Part shown: positions 18,349 through 25,968 of the stretch, one piece after another
Position numbering within the stretch: the first letter of the stretch is position 1
Layout: each line of letters begins with the position of its first letter
NCBI GenBank assembly: GCA_030430495.1
Contig: JAUIKM010000015.1
Location: 62,001-126,000 of the forward strand
Origin: a bacterium
Lineage (GTDB): Bacteria > Bacteroidota > Ignavibacteria > Kapaibacteriales > UBA7675
Direction: 5' to 3'
Length of the DNA stretch: 64,000 nt
Program-made: the position numbers and the translations under genes
Notes under the pieces: generated by a model
Seen by the model: only the letters and a program-made list of their open reading frames with translations
Database searches by the model: none
Told to the model about the DNA's origin: nothing

Positions 18349-21162
18349 CTACTCCCAGCGGTCGCTGCGATGCACGGAATGCGCAAGTTTGCCCAACATG
18401 TTGTAGGATTTAATGCGCAGCAGAATCGCCCTGCCGCCGCTCAAATGCGTGTCAATCATATTCGACATGCCAACCTGTTTAATCCAGTGTTTCAGGAAAA
18501 TCTGCCGCCGTTCCCGCTTGCGCGCCAGTTCAGTCGGAATCGCGTGAATCTCCTCCGGCCGATTGTCCGGATTCAGCCCGCGCGTCACAAGATAACGCTG
18601 GTCGGCGATCGGATTTAACAACTCCGCGATTGCGTCCGCCAGGATCGACCTGTCGTGAATCACCCCGCCGGTCACCGTTGCGGACCAGACGCCGTCATCA
18701 TCCTGCTTAACGGCAACCGCCGTCGAGTCGGCATCGCACTCCAAAAGCCGCATCTCCGCCATCGCATTGCGAACCGCCAGGCACATGCGCAGCATGGTTC
18801 CGCCCGCCGGAACGTGTTTTAACATGCCGCCCAGGTGGTTAAACAACTTGACGCCCAGCATCGCCGCCGCGCCCAATCCAAGTCCAAGGAGAGTGAGGTG
18901 CAGCATGGCGCCGCTCGCACCGCCGATAGCCAGCTTTGCGCCCGCCGAGAGAAGCACCGAACCGAACGACACGCCGCCGATGCGAATACTGCTTTTAACA
19001 TGTTGCACGTAGAATCCACGCAGCGACGGCGGCTCCGGAGGCGCCAGCGCCCGCTCCCTGTCAACCAGGCGAACCACCGGCACAACCGCAGCATTGGCGC
19101 GTTCGTCCGGATCGCGCTGCCACGCTTCCCGTATCGACTCCAGCTTTAACAGGCGCCGCGCCGAGAGGTCGTTAAGAACCTGCAGATCAAGCTCGCTGTT
19201 TAAGCTCGGCAGGTTAAGTCTGTCCAGGCCGCTGCCGATTCTGTCGCGATCGTTGTAAGCCCCGACAAATGTATCAAAGCGCTGCTCCAGGCGAGCGACG
19301 TCGCTCATCCCTTCCGGCGCAACACAATCCACGCAGACCAGATGCCAGATGGAAGCCAGCTTTCCGGGATCGAGTTTTGAGCGTCGAATTGCGCGCCCGC
19401 GCAGTTGATTCGTCGAGACAAAAGAACCGACCGAGGTGGCCAGGATTAAAGAGTTGATTTCCGGCGCGTCCCAACCCTCTCCCAGCAGCGCGCGCGTTCC
19501 GACCACCGTGTGCACCAGCCCCGCGCGCAGCAGATCCGACAACAGGCGTACAAACCGATTGCTGCCGCCGCGCATTTTAAACTGCACAAAACCAGGCCGC
19601 GCCGCCGACGACTGCGACTGAAACATGTCGTCCTTCAGCTGCCCACTTCGGCGCAGGTATTCCAGGCAATCAAGATGCACCACAATCAGACTGCCGGTTA
19701 ACAATACTACGTCGCGTGCGTGATTATTGGCGTCCGATGCTAAACGCAGAAAGATCGGCCATGCGCCCAGTTCATCTTCCACTCCTTTGCGGATGTAATC
19801 CGTCAGAATGGCCAGCCGCAGTGCATCGCCGCGCGCGGCGCGCTCCAGCCGGTGTATCTCCAGACAGGCGTCAATTTTCGAGGAAGACAGGCCCAGTGCG
19901 CGTTCACTGCGTGGATTGCGACTTAAACACAACTGCCGCCGCACCAGCAAGTTCTTTGAACGCAGCCTGCGCGCCAGCGCCTGGCGGTGCTCCTGCGTTT
20001 CCTCTTCCGCCGACCAGCTCTGCTCGTCGAACAGATAAGACGCGAGCACGCGTTCAACGTGGCGTTTGTCAATCGGCGGAATGTCCGCGTGAACAAGACC
20101 CAGTGCCTGCGCCAGCGCCTGCGGCGGCTGCCCCTGCGCCTTCATTAAACAGAGCATGGCAAAAGCCAACTCGTGCGCCGTCAGAACCTCGGCGATGTCC
20201 ACTGGCCCCCGCATCCAGCGGTGTTTAATCAGTTCATGCGCCAGCCTGTCGTCGGCCAGGATTTCGTGAAACATGGCTGTGGCGGTTTCCGCGCGCTCCG
20301 CAAAGTCGTCCTGCTCTTCTTCGTCCGGCGCGACGGCCCAGATAAAGTCCTGATGCGGCGCCAGCGTCTCGTTGTATACCAACTCCGGAATGGCGATCTC
20401 CTCGTCGATCGGACCGCACAGCAACTCATAGCGGTGCCATTCGTGCGGCGCAACATCGTAGGGCGGCGTCCCCGTGAGCGAGATTACAACAACGTCTTCG
20501 ATTTGTTCAACAAGCGTATGCAATGCGCGCCACCAGGCCGCCCGCAGGTGGTGTGCCTCGTCCAGGATGATTGTTTTAACGCCCGCACGATTAAACACCG
20601 CGGCGGCGGCATTTAACTCGGCTTTGCGCGGCGCTTTTGCACGGCCGCCCTCGGCGTTGTCCTCGTCGCGTTCGCCTTCCGGCTCATCGCCCTCATCTAC
20701 CGCGGCTTTGCCGGCGCGGCGTTTGTTAAAAGAGTGCAGCGACTGATATGTTAAACTCGTTAAAAAAGCCGGCGCATCGATTGTTTTACTCGTCCAGTCC
20801 GGACGGGCGCTGTTTTCCGGCACAAAGTCGCTCAGGCGTTCCAGCCATTGATCGCGAATGACGCGCGTTGGTGAAAACACGACCGCAGGTTCGCCCAGAC
20901 GCCGGAACACCTCCAGCCCCAGCACCGTTTTCCCCGCGCCGGGAGCCGCGACAACATGCAGCCGGTCATCGCTCAGATGCCGGTCTATCGCATCGAGCAC
21001 GCGCTGCTGGTAAGGACGCCAGGGCCAGCGGAATTTCAGCGCATCGGTCGGTCGCCTGTCCAGCGGCGGCGCAGCTTCGCTTGCAACTCTTTCGGAATGC
21101 GAATCGCTCATCCGCGCAATTTGGGGATTTTTGCCTGCGCGGCAACTCATTTTTTTTGCCAA
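18349..21162 (-). CDS. Large SF2 DEAH-type helicase with hydrophobic C-terminal segment
   Basis: The protein has 937 residues if it starts at the TTG at 21162, or 933 from the ATG at 21150. It is an SF2 helicase or translocase: Q-like motif RPYQQRVLDAI, Walker A GAGKT (75-79), FSPTRVIRDQW, DEAHH (201-205), LTGTPP (about 230), GTRALLGEGWDAPE and QLRGRAIRR (motif VI, about 590). An acidic and charged insert lies at about 154-175. The C-terminal third carries a long hydrophobic stretch (about 725-772, LTLLGLGLGAAAMLGVKLF), so membrane association is possible. No nuclease or methylase domain is seen. Leucine is often TTA or CTT before codons starting with A, unlike several neighbours. Direct repeats lie on both sides, which suggests acquisition. 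Function is unknown; a defence or DNA-repair role is only an inference. Confidence 0.8.
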   Translation of the reverse strand: MAKKMSCRAGKNPQIARMSDSHSERVASEAAPPLDRRPTDALKFRWPWRPYQQRVLDAIDRHLSDDRLHVVAAPGAGKTVLGLEVFRRLGEPAVVFSPTRVIRDQWLERLSDFVPENSARPDWTSKTIDAPAFLTSLTYQSLHSFNKRRAGKAAVDEGDEPEGERDEDNAEGGRAKAPRKAELNAAAAVFNRAGVKTIILDEAHHLRAAWWRALHTLVEQIEDVVVISLTGTPPYDVAPHEWHRYELLCGPIDEEIAIPELVYNETLAPHQDFIWAVAPDEEEQDDFAERAETATAMFHEILADDRLAHELIKHRWMRGPVDIAEVLTAHELAFAMLCLMKAQGQPPQALAQALGLVHADIPPIDKRHVERVLASYLFDEQSWSAEEETQEHRQALARRLRSKNLLVRRQLCLSRNPRSERALGLSSSKIDACLEIHRLERAARGDALRLAILTDYIRKGVEDELGAWPIFLRLASDANNHARDVVLLTGSLIVVHLDCLEYLRRSGQLKDDMFQSQSSAARPGFVQFKMRGGSNRFVRLLSDLLRAGLVHTVVGTRALLGEGWDAPEINSLILATSVGSFVSTNQLRGRAIRRSKLDPGKLASIWHLVCVDCVAPEGMSDVARLEQRFDTFVGAYNDRDRIGSGLDRLNLPSLNSELDLQVLNDLSARRLLKLESIREAWQRDPDERANAAVVPVVRLVDRERALAPPEPPSLRGFYVQHVKSSIRIGGVSFGSVLLSAGAKLAIGGASGAMLHLTLLGLGLGAAAMLGVKLFNHLGGMLKHVPAGGTMLRMCLAVRNAMAEMRLLECDADSTAVAVKQDDDGVWSATVTGGVIHDRSILADAIAELLNPIADQRYLVTRGLNPDNRPEEIHAIPTELARKRERRQIFLKHWIKQVGMSNMIDTHLSGGRAILLRIKSYNMLGKLAHSVHRSDRWE

Positions 21163-21169
21163 CTCAGAT

Positions 21170-21360
21170 GCTTCGCCCCGACTGCGCCGTGGCTTGCTTT
21201 TCCATTCTGTTAATCACCGAGCGTCAGGTTGTCAACCAAAGAACCTGTTTAATGTCGCCGCGCGTCAAGCCACACGCCCGCCCACGCGTGATCACCCGGC
21301 GGCAAACAAAAAAGTCAAAGAGCCTGAGGGCAAGCGCAGCGCAGACCTCAAAGCGGTCAG
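21170..21360 (+). repeat. Two-block intergenic repeat, copy B
   Basis: Block 1 occupies 21170-21220 and block 2 21285-21360, in the same order and orientation as copy A at 18111-18302. Block 1 begins 8 bases from the earliest helicase start (21162), so it forms the immediate leader of that gene. Confidence 0.75.
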
Positions 21361-21376
21361 AATGCAATCCACGAAA

Positions 21377-21396
21377 TTAGTTGCCTAGGCAACTAA
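21377..21396. repeat. 20-bp perfect palindrome
   Basis: TTAGTTGCCTAGGCAACTAA is perfectly symmetric and the symmetry continues beyond one mismatch on each side. A second palindrome, GTAGGCCTAC, follows at 21403-21412. Both lie just after repeat copy B in gene-free DNA. Such sites suit a dimeric DNA-binding protein, or a hairpin. Confidence 0.6.
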
Positions 21397-21733
21397 ATTT
21401 CAGTAGGCCTACAACCACTTCCGCACAAGCCGCCCGGTCCAAAAACGAGATCGTTGGCGTCGCCTCGCTCCGTACAAGCCGGATTGCGCCCGGACTGCGA
21501 CTGCACGAGTTGGAAGTGCGTCAAACCACGGAAGCCCAAACCGGCATGTGGCGGCGCGCGAACACAAGAGTCCAGAAGCGTTAAAACACAAATGCCAGTA
21601 TTGAAGATGAGCCGGGGGGCGGGGACCTAAACAGTTTCCGCTCAGCAAAAGCAGGATCCGAACGGCAGAATTCGGCTCCCAACAGACCAGCCGGGCTCCA
21701 AACAGTCGAGGCGGATTGTGGCCGGCGCAAACG

Positions 21734-21797
21734 GAATCCAATCGGAGAACGCGGACAGAATCCAATCGGAGAACGCAAACAGAATCCAATCGGAGAA
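21734..21797 (+). repeat. 24-bp tandem repeat, 2.7 copies
   Basis: The unit GAATCCAATCGGAGAACGCG plus four more bases is repeated at 21734, 21758 and 21782 (the last copy is partial). The units are nearly identical, so the array is recent. There are no spacers, so it is not a CRISPR. No gene overlaps it convincingly. Confidence 0.85.
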
Positions 21798-22297
21798 ACA
21801 AGACTGAAGACTCCGAGACTGGCGTGGCCGGTCTCCGGGACCCAAAAGGGTCGCCCGCCTCCCGCCGCCGCCTGTCCATTTTTCAAATTTTTCACACCGC
21901 AGGGCAGCAGCACCCCGTCCCGCCAACGTGGATTTTTTTTCGGGACATCACATCCCATCGACTGCGGAATATCGCATCCCCTCTCGGAGAACTTCCCGCG
22001 CGGCACGGCCGAAACACCCGGATGATTCGACGCAGGCAACATGCCCACAATTCCCGCACCCGGCAAGTGGAAAAGTTTAAGCGTAGTCAATTCCGGAGTA
22101 AACGCGCCTGAAACGGTGATAAACGGGCGCACAACACAATAGGCAGGTTAAAAGGCGGATGAAATCGCGGGCAACATCTCTAAACCATCAGGCGCGTTGA
22201 CCGACGTCCAACGTCAACCAACGCGCCTGGAATATAGACCCTCGAATTTTCCCGCTGATCTTCAGCCCGCCGAAGTTAACACTTTTTTACAAAAATG

Positions 22298-22633
22298 CTA
22301 TCGGCTCATGTCCAGATCGTCCGGCGCCTCGATTTCCATCTGCAGCATCGCCGTCGCAACGACCTTGCCCTGTGCGTCGAGCTTGAGCGAGACCGTGCCG
22401 CCGCCGCCGAGCGTGTTGTGCAGCACAAAATTGAGCGCCCACAGATTCGGCAATTCATATCGGTCCACGTCGCCCTCGCAGACGCCGGTGAAATGTTCCT
22501 TGACGCGCGCCGCCGTCAGCTGATCGCGCAGGAGCGGATACCACTCTTCTTTATATGCTATGACGCCGCAGTTGGCTGCATCGCCCTTGTCGCCGCTGCG
22601 CGCGTGGGCAATTTTTGACAAAGGGATTTTCAT
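22298..22633 (-). CDS. AtuA C-terminal-like small protein
   Basis: The 111-residue protein begins [18 protein letters not shown] and continues with AANCGVIAY, which is the signature of the C-terminal domain of AtuA-type proteins (acyclic terpene utilisation) and of stand-alone partners of DUF1446 proteins. A glycine run [16 protein letters not shown] precedes the end. In known systems this domain accompanies a large AtuA/DUF1446 subunit, but no such gene is adjacent, so the main subunit is elsewhere or missing. The gene upstream on the same strand encodes an unrelated exported protein 74 bases away. Confidence 0.7.
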   Translation of the reverse strand: MKIPLSKIAHARSGDKGDAANCGVIAYKEEWYPLLRDQLTAARVKEHFTGVCEGDVDRYELPNLWALNFVLHNTLGGGGTVSLKLDAQGKVVATAMLQMEIEAPDDLDMSR

Positions 22634-22707
22634 GCTCGTACTTCCTGCTGTTCAATAATTGCTGTTGGGATTGCCGTTGGAACTCTTCGACGTCGCCGGC
22701 GGGCGCT

Positions 22708-23340
22708 TCAGTGTGCACGGACCAGGTAAATGGTCGCGATATTGGCCAGCCAACGCAGGGGCTGCACGTCGTTGGTCGTCATCACGCTCATGGCCGCCGC
22801 CGCAATGCCTTCTTTTTGTTTGCCGTCGATCGAGAGGTGCGGCAGTATCAGGCGCTCGCGCACCTGTGTGTTTGCAAAAGGTTTCAGGCCGCTCAGGTCC
22901 AGGCTGCCGTCGTCGATGTCGGGCGTGTCGCCGGCGTCGATCACGATCTCGCCGCGCTGCGTTTCCTCCGCCGGGCCGATCAGGATACGCGCCGGGGATT
23001 GGCACATCGCCGGGTGGATTTCGGCCATCGACAGGCTGACGCTGCGTCCGTCGGAACTGCGGCAGATGAGGCTGACGCCGTAGAGTTCATCGGCCGGCAG
23101 CGCGTCGATGCTCGTTTTGAGCAGATCGTAAAAACCGACCGCAAAAAATTTGCCGAGCAGGCTGCGGTTGCCGTACTTGATCTCGACGGCGCGCATGTCC
23201 ATGTGGTCGAGCAGGACGTCTGCGTCGAGCTGCAACGAGTCGATCACCAGGCACTCCATCGCGCGGCCGTTGCGCGCCGCCGGACCGGCCAGCAGCATCA
23301 CAATCGCCACAAGCGCAAAACCCAATCGCATCAAAGTCAT
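22708..23340 (-). CDS. Exported protein, possibly a molybdopterin-domain-like fold without cofactor
   Basis: I start this 210-residue protein at the ATG at 23340, which has AAGG upstream and gives a clean signal peptide ([19 protein letters not shown]). A much longer frame runs through on this strand but is the shadow of the plus-strand panD region. The mature part has [20 protein letters not shown] in the middle and ends with [19 protein letters not shown]. These two patches resemble the sulfite-oxidase-type molybdopterin domain, but the cysteine ligand environment is not recognisable. Treat the function as unknown. The protein is expected in the periplasm. Confidence 0.55.
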   Translation of the reverse strand: MTLMRLGFALVAIVMLLAGPAARNGRAMECLVIDSLQLDADVLLDHMDMRAVEIKYGNRSLLGKFFAVGFYDLLKTSIDALPADELYGVSLICRSSDGRSVSLSMAEIHPAMCQSPARILIGPAEETQRGEIVIDAGDTPDIDDGSLDLSGLKPFANTQVRERLILPHLSIDGKQKEGIAAAAMSVMTTNDVQPLRWLANIATIYLVRAH

Positions 23341-23574
23341 TTGCCCGCCTTCTTTCACGCTGTTTTCACTCGCCGCTTCGTCCGCCGGAAAGTCGCTTTC
23401 CGATCCGCGGCCGGCCAAAAATACGGAATGAGCGCCAAAAGCCTGCATTATTCCGTACACTTTATCCTTTTTGATACGTCTGTAGCGTTCTCGTTCGCCG
23501 GACGTCGTCCAGTAGTGATGAATTTCGGCGCTACGGCGGCGAAGATTCGTCCAGTTTATCCGAAAGGTAACAGC

Positions 23575-23982
23575 ATGACACGCTCCATGTTCAAATCGAA
23601 AATCCACCGCGCGCGGATTACCGAGGCGGAGCTGTATTATGAAGGCAGTTTTACGATCGATCCGGAGCTGATGGAAGCCGCCGACCTGCTGCCCTACGAA
23701 CAGGTGTCGGTCGTCAACGTCAACAACGGCGAGCGCTTTGAAACTTACGTCATCCCGGGCGAACCCGGCAAACGGCAGTTCTGCCTCAACGGCGCGGCGG
23801 CGCGCAAAGGCGCCGTGGGCGACGAAGTCATTATCATGAGTTATGCCGCGATGAGCGACGAAGAAGCGCGCACGTACCGCCCCACCGTCGTGCTCGTCGA
23901 CGAACGCAACAACATCAAAAGCCGCTATCACGAAGTTCTGCACTCGACCAACGTCTACGAAGCGCTGCATGCCGATGCCTGA
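23575..23982 (+). CDS. panD: Aspartate 1-decarboxylase (pyruvoyl-dependent)
   Basis: PanD makes beta-alanine from aspartate for pantothenate and coenzyme A synthesis. The 135-residue proenzyme cleaves itself between Gly24 and Ser25, and the YYEGSFTID context is intact with Ser25 forming the pyruvoyl group. [15 protein letters not shown] and [20 protein letters not shown] are family blocks. I use the ATG at 23575, giving [16 protein letters not shown]; the frame runs further upstream without meaning. It overlaps the following nucleotidyltransferase start by 14 bases, so the two are coupled. Confidence 0.96.
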   Translation: MTRSMFKSKIHRARITEAELYYEGSFTIDPELMEAADLLPYEQVSVVNVNNGERFETYVIPGEPGKRQFCLNGAAARKGAVGDEVIIMSYAAMSDEEARTYRPTVVLVDERNNIKSRYHEVLHSTNVYEALHADA

Positions 23983-24775
23983 TTCCGCCTCCGCGCCCGC
24001 CCGCAACCTGGCCGTCGTTGTCCTCGCCGCCGGAAAAGGCACGCGTATGAACGACCCCGCCGGAAGGCCCAAAGTCCTCGTTTCCATGGCCGGCAAAGCC
24101 CTTATCGACTACGTGCTCGAGCAGGCCGCCGGCCTCAATGCCTCCCGCACCATCCTGATCGTCGGACACAAAAAAGACGAAGTCATCGAACACCTGCGCG
24201 GCCGCGACGGCGCACAGTGTGAATTCGCCGAACAAATTCAGCAGAACGGCACCGGCCACGCCGTCATGCAGGCCCGCCCCGCACTCAAAAATTTCAGCGG
24301 CGACGTCCTGATCCTCAGCGGCGACGTGCCGCTGCTCAGCGCCGCCACGCTCACAGCCTTTCAACAGGCGCATCTCAGCTCCGGCGCAACCGCTTCCGTG
24401 CTCTCCGTCGACGTGCCCGACGCCGCCGGCTACGGCCGCATCGTGCGCAACAAAAACGGCGACGTCACGCGCATCGTGGAACACAAGGACGCCACGGAGG
24501 CCGAACGCGCGATCAGGGAAATCAACAGCGGCATCTACCTGGTCGACGCCGAACATCTCTTCAGCGCGCTGGACCGCATCTCCGACGACAACGCCCAGGG
24601 CGAACTCTACCTGACCGACATCGTCGGCATCCTGCGCGGCGACGGCCAAACGGTCGCGGCCTGGCGCGGTCCCGACTGGCGCGAAGTCCAGGGCGTCAAC
24701 ACGCGTGAACAACTGCTCGCGCTCGAAGAACTGCTCACCCACCGCGGCAGCGGGGACGAACAAAAGCGGATTTAA
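23969..24775 (+). CDS. Stand-alone GlmU-type nucleotidyltransferase domain
   Basis: The 268-residue protein has the sugar-phosphate nucleotidyltransferase signature [10 protein letters not shown] with [10 protein letters not shown], then [15 protein letters not shown], a metal-binding LSGDVPLLS, and [10 protein letters not shown]. This set is closest to the uridylyltransferase half of bifunctional GlmU (UDP-N-acetylglucosamine synthesis). The C-terminal left-handed beta-helix acetyltransferase domain is absent, so either a separate enzyme acetylates glucosamine 1-phosphate or this is a related transferase. The start overlaps panD; an ATG two codons later is an alternative. The next gene begins one base after the stop. 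Confidence 0.8.
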   Translation: MPMPDSASAPARNLAVVVLAAGKGTRMNDPAGRPKVLVSMAGKALIDYVLEQAAGLNASRTILIVGHKKDEVIEHLRGRDGAQCEFAEQIQQNGTGHAVMQARPALKNFSGDVLILSGDVPLLSAATLTAFQQAHLSSGATASVLSVDVPDAAGYGRIVRNKNGDVTRIVEHKDATEAERAIREINSGIYLVDAEHLFSALDRISDDNAQGELYLTDIVGILRGDGQTVAAWRGPDWREVQGVNTREQLLALEELLTHRGSGDEQKRI

Positions 24776-24776
24776 A

Positions 24777-25211
24777 ATGATCAGAGCGATAGACCACATC
24801 GGAATTGCCGTCAAAGATCTGGACGAGAGCCTCGCAACCTGGCTCGTGCTCTTCCCCGGCGTGGAAGTGCACCGCGAAACCGTGGCCGACCAGAAAGTCG
24901 ACGTCGCATCCTTTCAGGTCGGTGGAGTGCGGATCGAGCTGACCGCCGCCACCGACGAGGACTCGCCCATCGCCAAATTCCTGGCCAAACGCGGCGAGGG
25001 CATTCATCACGTGGCGTTTGCGGCCGACGCGGTGAACGACGAGCTGCAGCGCCTGGAAGCGGGCGGCATCAAACTGATCAACAGCGCGGCGGTGCCCGGC
25101 GCGCACGACAAACTGATCGGCTTCCTGCACCCCAAATCGACCGGCGGCGTGTTGATGGAGCTCTGCCAGGACAGGCCGACCGCCGGGGCGGAAAACGCAG
25201 CGGACGCCTGA
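24777..25211 (+). CDS. mce: Methylmalonyl-CoA epimerase
   Basis: The enzyme interconverts the R and S forms of methylmalonyl-CoA in propionate metabolism. The 144-residue protein has the two VOC modules with metal ligands in IDHIGIAVKDLDESL and GIHHVAF, and GVLMELCQ near the end, which are typical of this family. The ATG at 24777 is one base after the preceding stop, so it is in the panD operon. No mutase gene is in the window. Confidence 0.88.
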   Translation: MIRAIDHIGIAVKDLDESLATWLVLFPGVEVHRETVADQKVDVASFQVGGVRIELTAATDEDSPIAKFLAKRGEGIHHVAFAADAVNDELQRLEAGGIKLINSAAVPGAHDKLIGFLHPKSTGGVLMELCQDRPTAGAENAADA

Positions 25212-25301
25212 CTCAGCACAGGACGGACGACCAGGAAAATCGCACGAGGCCTTCGGAAAACCGGACGGCCTTCCCGTTTACAGACAAGCCGGATACCGCA
25301 C

Positions 25302-25922
25302 ATGCCTACTCTGATTTTACTGCGCCACGGTCAATCGCAGTGGAACCTCGAAAACCGCTTTACCGGCTGGGTCGACGTCGATCTGGCCCCCAAAGGCGTT
25401 GAAGAAGCGCGCCGCGCCGGCGAGCTGCTCCGCGACCTTCCCATCGATCTGGTGTTTACTTCGGTTCTTACGCGCGCCATCCGCACGGCGGACATCGCGC
25501 TGGAGACGGCGGGCAAAAACGGCCTGCCCATGGAAAAAAATCAGGCGCTGAACGAACGCCATTACGGCGACCTACAGGGCATGAACAAAGACGAGATGCG
25601 CAAGCAGTTCGGCAACGAGCAGGTGCACATCTGGCGTCGCTCCTACGACACGCCGCCGCCCAACGGCGAGTCGCTCAAGGACACGCTTGAGCGCGTGCTG
25701 CCCTACTACGAGGCGAACATCGCACCGCAACTTCGCGCCGGAAAAAACGTTCTGATCGCCGCGCACGGCAATTCGCTGCGCGCGCTGATCAAACATCTGG
25801 AGCACATCAGCTCGGATGAAATCACGCAGCTGAACATCCCGACCGGGGTGCCGCGCGTCTACGAACTCGACGACAATCTCGAGGTGACGCACGCCGAATA
25901 TCTGGGCCAGGATCAACATTAA
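25302..25922 (+). CDS. gpmA: 2,3-bisphosphoglycerate-dependent phosphoglycerate mutase
   Basis: The glycolytic enzyme interconverts 3- and 2-phosphoglycerate. The 206-residue protein starts with LILLRHGQSQWNLENRFTGW, where the His of RHG is phosphorylated, and has LNERHYGDLQGMNKDEM and the second catalytic His in AAHGNSLRALIKHLE. The protein is shorter than E. coli GpmA, as in several non-enteric relatives. A 90-base gap separates it from the epimerase gene. Confidence 0.93.
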   Translation: MPTLILLRHGQSQWNLENRFTGWVDVDLAPKGVEEARRAGELLRDLPIDLVFTSVLTRAIRTADIALETAGKNGLPMEKNQALNERHYGDLQGMNKDEMRKQFGNEQVHIWRRSYDTPPPNGESLKDTLERVLPYYEANIAPQLRAGKNVLIAAHGNSLRALIKHLEHISSDEITQLNIPTGVPRVYELDDNLEVTHAEYLGQDQH

Positions 25923-25968
25923 TTGTATTCCGGCGCCGCGCCGCCCTCACGTACTTTCTACTCGACGC

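Larger units (their letters stand above)
21163..22297. other. 1.1-kb gene-free region upstream of the helicase
   Basis: No open frame here has codon structure, a start signal or a recognisable product. It holds repeat copy B, a 20-bp perfect palindrome, a 10-bp palindrome and three copies of a 24-bp tandem unit, each listed separately. It contains purine- and G-rich stretches near 21610-21630. It may be a remnant of a degraded or inserted segment. Confidence 0.6.

Noticed and set aside
18111-21360. Integron attC sites around the helicase
   Set aside because: GTTAAC-like words occur, but the paired core sites with the required spacing and inverted symmetry could not be found, and no integrase gene is present.
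21734-21797. CRISPR array
   Set aside because: The units are directly tandem with no spacers and there are only three; no cas genes are nearby.
23341-24096. Minus-strand extension of the exported-protein frame over panD
   Set aside because: The plus strand here encodes panD and the nucleotidyltransferase with clear motifs; the real minus-strand gene starts at 23340.
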